A stretch of 64,000 bases of DNA. Source: Fischerella sp. JS2. GTDB lineage: Bacteria; Cyanobacteriota; Cyanobacteriia; Cyanobacteriales; Nostocaceae. The first letter of the stretch is position 1, and the number at the start of each line of letters is the position of its first letter. The stretch covers positions 3,720,001-3,784,000 of the forward strand of contig NZ_CP135918.1 of NCBI RefSeq assembly GCF_032393985.1. The letters are read 5' to 3'. Made by a program: the position numbers and the translations under genes. A model generated the notes under the pieces. It saw only the letters and a program-made list of their open reading frames with translations. It searched no databases and had not been told where the DNA came from. Shown piece after piece: positions 38,539-47,087 of this stretch.

Positions 38539-39456
38539 TTAAGCTAGACATTGATTAACAGTTGCTACCACCGATTGAGAAAGTGCTGGCAAATCGTAAC
38601 CACCTTCTAACCCAAATAAAATCCGCCGAGTTATACCCAAACAGTAGTTAGTAAATATACCGTAATCTTGAGGTTGGAGATTAATCATTGCTAGTGGATC
38701 AGCAGCATTGGCATCATAGCCAGCACTAACTATCAATAAATCTGGTTGAAAGTCTGACAGAAAGGGTACAACCTTTTTGGCAAAAATAGGTTCATATATT
38801 CCAATATCATTACCTGGTGGTATGGGTATATTGAGAACATTATTATGAAAACCCCTTTCTGTAGCTTTACCAGTACCTGGATAGCAGGGATACTGATGCA
38901 GCGAACAATAGGCAATTTGGGGGTTCATCTCCACAATTGCTTGGGTTCCATTTCCATGATGCACATCCCAATCTAAGATGGCGACGCGGTTAGTATCTGG
39001 TTGTTCTAGGGCGTAGAAAGCAGCGATCGCCGCATTCGCAAATAAGCAAAACCCCATCCCGTAATCTCTTTCAGCATGGTGTCCTGGTGGACGTGCTAAA
39101 ACAAAAGCAGGTTCACCAGTTTCGATGACAATATCTACGCCATCCAACCAAGCACTCACTGCCAGTAATGCTACATCGTAACTGCGGGGAGAAACAGCTG
39201 TGTCTGTATCCAAATAACCACCGCCACCAGAGGCTAATTCTTGGACTGTTTTGATATAACTTGGGCTGTGTGCCTCTTCCATTAACGATATTAAAGGACG
39301 CTTTGCCACTGGCGTAGGCGATCGCCATTCAATTTGCGAAGCAAACGGCGCAGATTTCAAGGCGCTAGTTATAGCACTCAACCGTTCTGGTTTTTCAGGA
39401 TGGAGATAGCCAGTTTTGTGATCGAGAAATTCATCAGAGTAGATTACTGTAAACAT
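38539..39456 (-). CDS. Histone deacetylase-like amidohydrolase (AcuC/HDAC superfamily)
   Basis: 305-aa zinc-dependent deacetylase of the arginase/deacetylase fold. It would hydrolyse acetyl groups from lysine or polyamine substrates. The key motifs are present: HPEKPERL (19-26), FVLARPPGHHAERDYGMGFCLFAN (charge-relay histidines near 130-131), ILDWDVHHGNGTQ (zinc ligands Asp and His) and LIVSAGYDANAADPL (third zinc ligand Asp). The C-terminal LEGGYDLPALSQS is the conserved substrate-pocket glycine-tyrosine. Full length for class II bacterial members. An 80-aa gene lies 48 bp upstream in the same direction. Confidence 0.92.
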   Translation of the reverse strand: MFTVIYSDEFLDHKTGYLHPEKPERLSAITSALKSAPFASQIEWRSPTPVAKRPLISLMEEAHSPSYIKTVQELASGGGGYLDTDTAVSPRSYDVALLAVSAWLDGVDIVIETGEPAFVLARPPGHHAERDYGMGFCLFANAAIAAFYALEQPDTNRVAILDWDVHHGNGTQAIVEMNPQIAYCSLHQYPCYPGTGKATERGFHNNVLNIPIPPGNDIGIYEPIFAKKVVPFLSDFQPDLLIVSAGYDANAADPLAMINLQPQDYGIFTNYCLGITRRILFGLEGGYDLPALSQSVVATVNQCLA

Positions 39457-39504
39457 AGCCCAAGCAAGATTGGCAACGGGATACTGATTGAAATTGTATC
39501 CTCC

Positions 39505-39747
39505 CTATTCTTTTGTAAAACCAATGATTTCGTCACTTGGTTCATCAAGCATTTCTGGCACAACTGCTTGGTTACTCTTGAGTTCGTCTGGTGGTAACTC
39601 CCGCAAAACATCATCCATTTTAGGAGGATGTTTGATTTTGTCAAGCACCTCTGGACTCAGTTGTGTTTCATCGCCTCCTGAACTTGATGTTTTTGCTTGT
39701 CCAGGAATATCTGCCTTACTCTTGGGATTAATTTTTTTATCATCCAT
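39505..39747 (-). CDS. Small hydrophilic conserved protein
   Basis: 80 aa, acidic and probably largely disordered (MDDKKINPKSKADIPGQAK..., then LSPEVLDKIKHPPKMDDVLRELPPDELKSNQ). No signal peptide, helix or named motif. The start ATG 39747 and its position 48 bp before the deacetylase gene suggest co-transcription. Not recognised. Confidence 0.55.
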   Translation of the reverse strand: MDDKKINPKSKADIPGQAKTSSSGGDETQLSPEVLDKIKHPPKMDDVLRELPPDELKSNQAVVPEMLDEPSDEIIGFTKE

Positions 39748-39985
39748 CAGTTTTTACCCAAATCTTACATGCCAAGCATCTTAGTCTGTGCTGGGATGAT
39801 ATCTACACTATCTTGAGTCTTAAGTTAGCTTTACAAAAAAGGGAATAGGCAATAGGTGTAATATCCCCTGAAAGTAAACTCACCCCAGCGGCGCCACAAG
39901 GAACCGGATTTATTGTTTCCCCCGTTTCGGGGGGATTAAGGGGGGTTAATTCAGTCTGATCTTAGTCAGTTGATAGTCTTTAGAT
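39748..39985. other. Intergenic region with C/G palindrome
   Basis: Holds a hairpin TCCCCCCGAAAC-type stretch (CCCCCGTTTCGGGGG, near 39922-39936) followed by GGGGGGTTAATT. This looks like a dispersed palindromic element or a terminator of the gene on the minus strand. Confidence 0.4.
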
Positions 39986-40201
39986 TCATATGTCCTCTTT
40001 AGCCTTCTTTGTTTTGGAGGTTTTTGGTTTTTCTGGAAACTCACCACTTTCTTTAGCTTGTCTGATACCAATTTCAATCAAAAAAGCTGCCAGGTTAGCT
40101 GTTGGCCTGCCTTGTATATCTGCCAACACCTCTAAATCTTCAAATACTGAGTCCGGGAGAGTTACTGTAAATCGTTTGCTCACGTCATCACTCATCATCA
40201 C
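39986..40201 (-). CDS. Ribbon-helix-helix (CopG-like) DNA-binding protein
   Basis: 71 aa. Residues 8-45 match an RHH fold: the DNA-contacting strand KRFTVTLP, then helix A VFEDLEVLADIQGR and helix B TANLAAFLIEIGIRQAKE. The tail is Lys/Pro rich. It could repress its own promoter as a dimer. The start has three consecutive ATGs (40201, 40198, 40195), and the initiating one cannot be fixed. No toxin partner is adjacent. Confidence 0.75.
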   Translation of the reverse strand: MMMSDDVSKRFTVTLPDSVFEDLEVLADIQGRPTANLAAFLIEIGIRQAKESGEFPEKPKTSKTKKAKEDI

Positions 40202-40270
40202 TTTCGCATCCTATAGTAAGCCCAAAGATTCGCAAAGACAGAATAAACATCTGAAAATATGCTAAAAAGA

Positions 40271-40299
40271 TTGCAATAAAATGCAGATTCAGTTATAAT
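40271..40299 (+). promoter_or_regulatory. Sigma70-type promoter of the first 56-aa unit
   Basis: TTGCAA (40271-40276), exactly 17 bases, then TATAAT (40294-40299). Transcription would start near 40306 and read through the leader of the first small gene. Confidence 0.6.
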
Positions 40300-40333
40300 A
40301 TGAAAAAGTTGCAGTGTTATGGCTGTAACAAAA

Positions 40334-40383
40334 GAAAAAGCGATCGCTCTTGTGGCGTTAACCAGAAAAGCGATCGCTTTTTC
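40334..40383 (+). terminator. HIP1-based hairpin with T-run (possible attenuator)
   Basis: A perfect 15-bp stem: GAAAAAGCGATCGCT (40334-40348) with AGCGATCGCTTTTTC (40369-40383), 20-nt loop. It ends in five T, so it resembles an intrinsic terminator, placed between the promoter at 40271 and the gene at 40456. Confidence 0.55.
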
Positions 40384-40389
40384 AAACGC

Positions 40390-40450
40390 CCCCAGTGCTG
40401 GGAACACTGGGGACTTCCCAACCAACAGACAGGCCTGTAGGAGGGCATTA
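40390..40450 (+). ncRNA. Structured leader of small gene 1 (copy 1)
   Basis: Hairpin CCCCAGTG...CACTGGGG, then GGACTTCCCAACCAACAGA, then an ACAG/CTGT mini-stem ending directly at the Shine-Dalgarno AGGAGGG. The same layout recurs at 41465-41524 with compensatory stem changes, which supports a folded RNA. Confidence 0.6.
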
Positions 40451-40455
40451 ATATT

Positions 40456-40626
40456 ATGTCAGTAAGCAGCAAAGAAGTGTTTGTTCCAGAAGTAATAGAC
40501 TTAAAAGCTAGTGAGGATAAAACTTCTGGAAGAATACATAAGCATATGTTAGCAAGAGCAAAAATGCTTACAAGTTTGCTTCACCTACAGATATCACTGA
40601 TGTCAGAAAATGCTGAGTTCTATTAA
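40456..40626 (+). CDS. Unrecognised 56-aa protein, copy 1
   Basis: 56 aa from ATG 40456, with Shine-Dalgarno TAGGAGGG about ten bases upstream. It reads MSVSSKEVFVPEVIDLKASE, then a basic helix GRIHKHMLARAKMLTSLLHL and QISLMSENAEFY. It is 39/56 identical to copy 2 at 41531 and has the same length. Differences fall largely at variable positions, while EVFVPEV, DLKAS, KHMLA and AKMLT stay fixed, so the frame is under protein-level selection. Small, basic, helical: a DNA/RNA-binding or regulatory role is possible but unproven. A terminator follows at 40664. Confidence 0.72.
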   Translation: MSVSSKEVFVPEVIDLKASEDKTSGRIHKHMLARAKMLTSLLHLQISLMSENAEFY

Positions 40627-40663
40627 CTAGACTTAGCATACGTTTCTTGCACAGTGAAGTTTT

Positions 40664-40688
40664 GTGGTAGTCAATTACTTGCTACCAC
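40664..40688 (+). terminator. Terminator of small gene 1
   Basis: GTGGTAG (40664-40670) pairs with CTACCAC (40682-40688) around an 11-nt loop TCAATTACTTG, followed by TTTCTTG. The loop is the reverse complement of that in copy 2. Confidence 0.65.
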
Positions 40689-41096
40689 TTTCTTGTCCTG
40701 TTTCAATCTCTCATATCCACATATGAAGTAATTCTTGCTATGTATTTGCTAGTTGTTGAACAGTCAAACAATTTTAGATTTTAGATTTTGGATTGACTCT
40801 AGGGATAAATCGGCTTTCTTGTAACATCAAAAAATCATTGGTCAAAATTTTAAGCACAACATCCCGCCCTCAAATAAATTTGGGGCTAATAGCTTAAGTC
40901 TACTAAAGTAGACTAATTTTGATCATTGAGTCATCCTAAGATAACTTTGTACTATCAGCTTTTAGATCTTAATCCTTAACTATTTTTGAGAATGGGATAA
41001 AATTCTCACGGGGAATTACACCCCCAACGAGGAATGAAAATCTCTTGCCCAATCCCCAGTCCCTTTTTCAAGATATTCATCATGGTTTTTATTAGT
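40689..41096. other. Intergenic region between copy 1 and the RHH-like gene
   Basis: About 400 bp, AT-rich, with the dispersed motif AATTTTAGATTTTAGATTTT near 40769 (also at 53489). No gene seen. Confidence 0.4.
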
Positions 41097-41351
41097 TTAT
41101 TTTTCTAACTGTTTTTTGATTCTTTCTCGCAGGTGTTTGTTGACTAGTCGCTTATTGCTACCTTCAGCATGAACTGCAAATCCTTTCTCCCAAAATATCC
41201 GGTGCAATTCTGCTGGCTTCCAACCCTCGGCTTCTGCTAACTCTAAAGCTTCTTGATAAAGGGCTTCTGGTACAGAAAAATCTATTCTGATCATTCTAGG
41301 TGCGTTAGTCCCTGGCATGGTTACTTGAATTTGAACACTCTCTGTTTCCAT
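41097..41351 (-). CDS. Small RHH-like regulator candidate
   Basis: 84 aa from ATG 41351. A beta-strand-like RMIRIDFSVP is followed by two helices, EALYQEALELAEAEGWKP and AELHRIFWEKGFAVHAEGSNKR, the strand-helix-helix order of ribbon-helix-helix proteins. A basic tail ends the protein (HLRERIKKQLEK). Its promoter lies inside a 15-bp inverted repeat (41360-41416), as expected for an autoregulator. The open frame starts at 41384, but the upstream residues lie inside the inverted repeat. It sits between the two 56-aa units in the opposite direction. RHH membership is a likely but unproven reading. Confidence 0.6.
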   Translation of the reverse strand: METESVQIQVTMPGTNAPRMIRIDFSVPEALYQEALELAEAEGWKPAELHRIFWEKGFAVHAEGSNKRLVNKHLRERIKKQLEK

Positions 41352-41359
41352 AAATTTAA

Positions 41360-41416
41360 ACCCCCTAGTAGTCCTTTTTAACAAGAATTTTATACTATCA
41401 GGGACTACTAAGGGGT
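41360..41416 (-). promoter_or_regulatory. Operator-like inverted repeat around a -10 element
   Basis: Arms ACCCCCTAGTAGTCC (41360-41374) and GGACTACTAAGGGGT (41402-41416) match in 14 of 15 positions as an inverted repeat. On the minus strand they enclose TATAAAAT. A repressor bound to both arms would cover the promoter of the 84-aa gene. Confidence 0.6.
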
Positions 41417-41464
41417 TACTATGGGGCAGGTACTCACTTTTTGGGTAGAATTATAGTTAGTACC

Positions 41465-41524
41465 TCCGGTGCTAGCACACCGGGGGACTTCCCAACCAAC
41501 AGATACAGCCTGTAGGAGGGCATT
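41465..41524 (+). ncRNA. Structured leader of small gene 2 (copy 2)
   Basis: CCGGTG...CACCGG hairpin, then GGACTTCCCAACCAACAGA and ACAG...CTGT before AGGAGGG. The stem pairs differ from copy 1 (A-T to G-C) yet pairing is kept. Confidence 0.6.
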
Positions 41525-41530
41525 AACATT

Positions 41531-41701
41531 ATGTTAGTAAGCAGCAATAAAGTGTTTGTTCCAGAAGTAAGGGACTTAAAAGCTAGTAACTACAAAGCGA
41601 CTGGAAGAATGCGTAAGCATATGTTGGCAAAAGCAAAAATGCTTACAGATTTGCTTCACCTTCAAATTTTTTTAACTTCAGAAAATGTTGAGTCTGGTTA
41701 G
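41531..41701 (+). CDS. Unrecognised 56-aa protein, copy 2
   Basis: 56 aa from ATG 41531, preceded by the same TAGGAGGGCATTAA as copy 1. It reads MLVSSNKVFVPEVRDLKASN, then GRMRKHMLAKAKMLTDLLHL and QIFLTSENVESG. Same length as copy 1, 70% identical, with the same C-terminal SEN motif. Copy 2 lacks the HIP1 hairpin upstream. Its 3' UTR shares CATACGTTTCTTGCACAGTG with copy 1. The CRISPR array begins about 480 bp downstream. I do not recognise the family. Confidence 0.72.
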   Translation: MLVSSNKVFVPEVRDLKASNYKATGRMRKHMLAKAKMLTDLLHLQIFLTSENVESG

Positions 41702-41740
41702 TAGAACTCAACATACGTTTCTTGCACAGTGAACCGTTCT

Positions 41741-41765
41741 GTGGTAGTAAGTAATTGACTACCAC
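41741..41765 (+). terminator. Terminator of small gene 2
   Basis: GTGGTAGT (41741-41748) pairs with ACTACCAC (41758-41765), 9-nt loop, followed by TTTTTTG. A strong intrinsic terminator. Confidence 0.8.
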
Positions 41766-41776
41766 TTTTTTGTGTT

Positions 41777-41813
41777 TTTTAAATCCCTAATAGGGGTTTG
41801 TTTAGAAAAAATT
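41777..41813. repeat. Decayed CRISPR repeat
   Basis: AATCCCTAATAGGGGTTTGT matches the core of the array repeat (AATCCCTAATAGGG) with several substitutions after it. It stands alone about 370 bp outside the array. Confidence 0.6.
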
Positions 41814-42017
41814 TCCATGCTTTAAGTTTCTTTTTAAACACACCAGTTAGCAGAAGTTTACGCAAAGGATCGCAGAGTATTAAGCAGAATTACTTCGTTT
41901 TGTGTTTTGATAAAATTGGTATTTTCCTTTTATTTAGTGGTAAAAAATGTCTGTTAGAATTGAATCTTGGGTGTTATGTTTTAATCTCTAAGAGACTAAT
42001 TATAAAGTAAATATTAA

Positions 42018-42131
42018 GTAGGGTGTGTTATGGCTTTAGCCTAACACACCGCCAATAACATGGTGCGTTAGGCACTCAAATCATATTTTGCATAAAAAAT
42101 GATATTAAAATACGCGCCTAACACACCCTAC
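42018..42131. repeat. MITE-like 114-bp element
   Basis: Perfect 13-bp inverted ends: GTAGGGTGTGTTA (42018-42030) and TAACACACCCTAC (42119-42131). Inner TAGGCTAAAGCC-type palindromes and GCGTTAGGC are typical of the dispersed GTAGGGTGCGTTA family in cyanobacteria. No coding content. Confidence 0.65.
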
Positions 42132-42184
42132 AGTGATTTTATTTTTACTTTATATGGGATTGTTCATGGTTTTAAGTTAGTACT

Positions 42185-45100
42185 TTTTCAATCCCTAATA
42201 GGGATTTATTTAAGTTGCAACAAAGGAGCATTTAGAAACAGCGATCGCATTATCTCGTTTCAATCCCTAATAGGGATTTATTTAAGTTGCAACCCTAGTC
42301 AGTGTGGTGGCTGACCAAGGCAATGGTGTTTCAATCCCTAATAGGGATTTATTTAAGTTGCAACCTCGTTTGTCAACCCCCTCCACAGGCCTTTTCCACA
42401 CGTTTCAATCCCTAATAGGGATTTATTTAAGTTGCAACAAAACACAATTTGCCTTCACTACAATACTTCTGGTTTCAATCCCTAATAGGGATTTATTTAA
42501 GTTGCAACTAGTGGTTTGGTCGCAATCTAGCTTTCCTGAAGATTTGTTTCAATCCCTAATAGGGATTTATTTAAGTTGCAACGAGATTTGTATCACCTAC
42601 CGCCCGCCCATAAATAGTGGTTTCAATCCCTAATAGGGATTTATTTAAGTTGCAACTTTGAGCGGTCGCAAAAGCGCAAGGGTCACAGCCTACCTGGTTT
42701 CAATCCCTAATAGGGATTTATTTAAGTTGCAACCTGGTATCTCAGCATGGATTCAGGATTCAGCGCTGTTTCAATCCCTAATAGGGATTTATTTAAGTTG
42801 CAACATGTGAGCAGGTCGAACTCATGGAACAAGTACTGTTTCAATCCCTAATAGGGATTTATTTAAGTTGCAACTTAAGCATTATGTAGTTGGCGATCGC
42901 GCCCTACTAGAAGAGTTTCAATCCCTAATAGGGATTTATTTAAGTTGCAACTTCAGATTTGAAGCCTGAACACGCTAAAGATGCTGTTTCAATCCCTAAT
43001 AGGGATTTATTTAAGTTGCAACGTTTTGGTGCTATGCGTACTCAATTTAGAGAAGCATTGTTTCAATCCCTAATAGGGATTTATTTAAGTTGCAACAATT
43101 GGGATACAAGAAGCAATACAAGAAACTCCTGTTTCAATCCCTAATAGGGATTTATTTAAGTTGCAACTACAATGCAGAGCGTCACTTTTATGCACGTAGT
43201 TTCAATCCCTAATAGGGATTTATTTAAGTTGCAACTAATTGGTTAGTTCGTATACGTATGTGTTTATTAAGTTTCAATCCCTAATAGGGATTTATTTAAG
43301 TTGCAACTTTACGACGCCACTACCAAACAACGATACAGGGCGTTTCAATCCCTAATAGGGATTTATTTAAGTTGCAACTTTGCATCCTGACAGCGATAGC
43401 TTTGCTAGCCGTTTCAATCCTTAATAGGGATTTATTTAAGTTGCAACTTTATCGGGCGATCGCTCCTCCTTTAAAAAAGCGCTGTTTCAATCCCTAATAG
43501 GGATTTATTTAAGTTGCAACTTATTAGCTGAGTATCCTTCCTTAGTAAATAGGGGTTTCAATCCCTAATAGGGATTTATTTAAGTTGCAACGGAGTGTCA
43601 ATGTCGTCAAATTCCATCTGTATCTGTCGTTTCAATCCCTAATAGGGATTTATTTAAGTTGCAACCCTATTGAAGTCAGGCATTTTGATAGCCGCGTTGT
43701 TTCAATCCCTAATAGGGATTTATTTAAGTTGCAACGCCCTCGGTCTGATTGCTGCCCCAGCTTCTACGACGTTTCAATCCCTAATAGGGATTTATTTAAG
43801 TTGCAACCAAAGTAGAAGGCAAAGTCCTGACCAAAAGGCGAGTTTCAATCCCTAATAGGGATTTATTTAAGTTGCAACAGGATTAATTAAATGTTGTTGA
43901 CACCCATAATTAGTTTCAATCCCTAATAGGGATTTATTTAAGTTGCAACCCCATTGTATTTGTGAAATACAATTTTTACGGGTTTCAATCCCTAATAGGG
44001 ATTTATTTAAGTTGCAACTCTGTGGCAAAGAAGTTAAGAAAAGCCTCAGTACTAGGTTTCAATCCCTAATAGGGATTTATTTAAGTTGCAACGTGACGCT
44101 TCCAGAGGGTTCCATCGTCTTTGGTATAGTTTCAATCCCTAATAGGGATTTATTTAAGTTGCAACGCATAAGTGGTTTACCGTTTTTGTCTAATACTGGG
44201 TTTCAATCCCTAATAGGGATTTATTTAAGTTGCAACAAGAGTGATCGCAACGGTAGTGGAATATCTAGGGGCGCTTTGTTTCAATCCCTAATAGGGATTT
44301 ATTTAAGTTGCAACGATTACTGCGTGTTGCCTATAATCAAAGCCTAGTTGTTTCAATCCCTAATAGGGATTTATTTAAGTTGCAACGAGTTTAAGCTGAG
44401 AGACGAAAACGTTAGCTGTTCTGTTTCAATCCCTAATAGGGATTTATTTAAGTTGCAACAAATAAACCACACTCACATGAGAACCGCTTACCAAGTTTCA
44501 ATCCCTAATAGGGATTTATTTAAGTTGCAACTGCGTAAGCATCAGAGTCGGGAGTATGTCACGCGGGGTTTCAATCCCTAATAGGGATTTATTTAAGTTG
44601 CAACGTGTTGCCGCAGATCCAATGCGAACATGAACCGCGTTTCAATCCCTAATAGGGATTTATTTAAGTTGCAACTTGATGCAGCATTGATAACCTCATC
44701 TTTGACAAAAGTCCCCGTTTCAATCCCTAATAGGGATTTATTTAAGTTGCAACTCACCTCAGTTACCGCTTCACTAAAGCTCATAACGTTTCAATCCCTA
44801 ATAGGGATTTATTTAAGTTGCAACGAGACTCGTTTTGGAGCAGTCTCTTGAGACTTTAGGGTTTCAATCCCTAATAGGGATTTATTTAAGTTGCAACGCA
44901 CTGGGCGCGGTCAAGCAGTTAATTGGCGCTGTTTCAATCCCTAATAGGGATTTATTTAAGTTGTAACCTGTCCAGCCTCCTATGGCTTCTGGGTCTAAAT
45001 AAGCGTCGGGTTTCAATCCCTAATAGGGATTTATTTAAGTTGCAACCAACTGCTGAGAGAAACAAAGGAAGTGAGAGTTTGTTTCAATCCCTAATAGGGA

Positions 45101-47087
45101 TTTATTTAAGTTGCAACTTTATTCGGACTTAAAAGGATTAATCCTTCAAAAAATCAATGTTTCAATCCCTAATAGGGATTTATTTAAGTTGCAACTTTTT
45201 AGGTAATCTCGGAACAATAGCGGAGAAAGATTGGTTTCAATCCCTAATAGGGATTTATTTAAGTTGCAACTCCAAATTCAGCTAACCAAACGCGCAAAAG
45301 AGGAGTTTCAATCCCTAATAGGGATTTATTTAAGTTGCAACGAGTAATCAAGTTTTTGACCTAGCAAAGATTACCAAGTTTCAATCCCTAATAGGGATTT
45401 ATTTAAGTTGCAACTGGGTGTCATCGAACCCTCATTGGGGATGCTCCAAGGTTTCAATCCCTAATAGGGATTTATTTAAGTTGCAACCTATCATCCTGGT
45501 TATCTGTCACCAGGTTAAGGACTGTTTCAATCCCTAATAGGGATTTATTTAAGTTGCAACGCTAGCCGACTGCTGGATGACAGCCCTGCTCATGCTGTTT
45601 CAATCCCTAATAGGGATTTATTTAAGTTGCAACTTATTAACTTTATTGTCTCGCCCCTAGATGCCCTTGTTTCAATCCCTAATAGTGATTTATTTAAGTT
45701 GCAACTTCACTGTAGTTTCAGACTTCTAAACGAGTTGTTATCGTTTCAATCCCTAATAGGGATTTATTTAAGTTGCAACTCATGTTCACTTGCTGATTCA
45801 GTACACGCCTCAAACTGGTTTCAATCCCTAATAGGGATTTATTTAAGTTGCAACCTTACAATTTCGCAGGTAATAGAGCCGAAATCGTTTCAATCCCTAA
45901 TAGGGATTTATTTAAGTTGCAACGCAATGGATTAAAAGATTATTCCGACGAAGAAAACGAGTTTCAATCCCTAATAGGGATTTATTTAAGTTGCAACTCA
46001 ACCGATAATCTTAGTCTTGTTGGATTGCCAGTTTCAATCCCTAATAGGGATTTATTTAAGTTGCAACCAATCATCATCACAAGTGACCACGAAATTAACA
46101 GGTTTCAATCCCTAATAGGGATTTATTTAAGTTGCAACCCTACGTTCATCTACCAGCCAAAAGTATAACCGCCTGTTTCAATCCCTAATAGGGATTTATT
46201 TAAGTTGCAACCATTTAAAACATTTGACGAAACAATAGATTTAATCAGTTTCAATCCCTAATAGGGATTTATTTAAGTTGCAACAATTGAATCGCATTCT
46301 CAATCAATAGCCAAATCAGTGTTTCAATCCCTAATAGGGATTTATTTAAGTTGCAACCAACCCAACTGTTGTAAACGATTGCACCACTTTTGAACGTTTC
46401 AATCCCTAATAGGGATTTATTTAAGTTGCAACCTCAGTAATCCTGGTATCAGCTCTAGTTTGAGCATTATCGTTTCAATCCCTAATAGGGATTTATTTAA
46501 GTTGCAACTTGCGATCGCTCCTTTCATAGACTCGCTGACTAAGTTTCAATCCCTAATAGGGATTTATTTAAGTTGCAACGTCATTTAGTTTAGCATTAGA
46601 TACGGTATAGACCCGTTTCAATCCCTAATAGGGATTTATTTAAGTTGCAACCTCCAGTCACTAGTGAATTCTCAATTAGCCAAGGGTATTGTTTCAATCC
46701 CTAATAGGGATTTATTTAAGTTGCAACTCAATGATAAAGGGAAAGAAAAACCCTACGGAGTTTCAATCCCTAATAGGGATTTATTTAAGTTGCAACTATC
46801 ACTCGTAGGTTCAAATCTGTGTCTATACCTGTTTCAATCCCTAATAGGGATTTATTTAAGTTGCAACTCAGGGTATTTGGAGGAACAGGACAACAAGGTG
46901 ATATGTTTCAATCCCTAATAGGGATTTATTTAAGTTGCAACATTGTCTACTCTCGCATACTAATCTGGGGGCCGTTGTTTCAATCCCTAATAGGGATTTA
47001 TTTAAGTTGCAACATGTGGAACTGAAATTGGTGCTCTGCCATCTCTCCACGTTTCAATCCCTAATAGGGATTTATTTAAGTTGCAAC
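42185..47087 (-). CRISPR. CRISPR array, 68 repeats of 37 bp and 67 spacers
   Basis: The repeat starts GTTTCAATCCC and ends GTTGCAAC on the plus strand, with an internal stem AATCCC/GGGATT. Spacing is 68-79 bp, so spacers are 31-42 bp. I counted 68 starts from 42185 to 47051. Reversed, the repeat ends ATTGAAAC, the usual 8-nt crRNA handle of type I/III systems, so transcription on the minus strand is likely. The leftmost repeat (42185) has a changed first base, which fits the trailer end. Other variants are at 43411 (CCTTAAT), 44931 (TTGTAAC) and 45669 (AGTGAT). No cas genes are in the window, so the subtype is undetermined. Confidence 0.97.

Noticed and set aside
39334-39784. Plus-strand open frames over the 80-aa gene
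   Set aside because: Antisense to a minus-strand gene with a better start and acidic, gene-like composition.
40198-40425. Minus-strand 75-codon open frame
   Set aside because: It runs over the promoter, HIP1 hairpin and leader of the first twin gene; composition and lack of a start site argue against coding.
42060-42184. AT-rich DNA left of the array as CRISPR leader
   Set aside because: Possible, but the handle ATTGAAAC and the changed left-end repeat favour a leader at the right; kept only as the alternative.
42099-47050. Many open frames of 60-134 codons on both strands
   Set aside because: They are CRISPR repeats read through (FQSLIGIYLSCN and SIPNRDLFKLQ are translated repeats), not genes.
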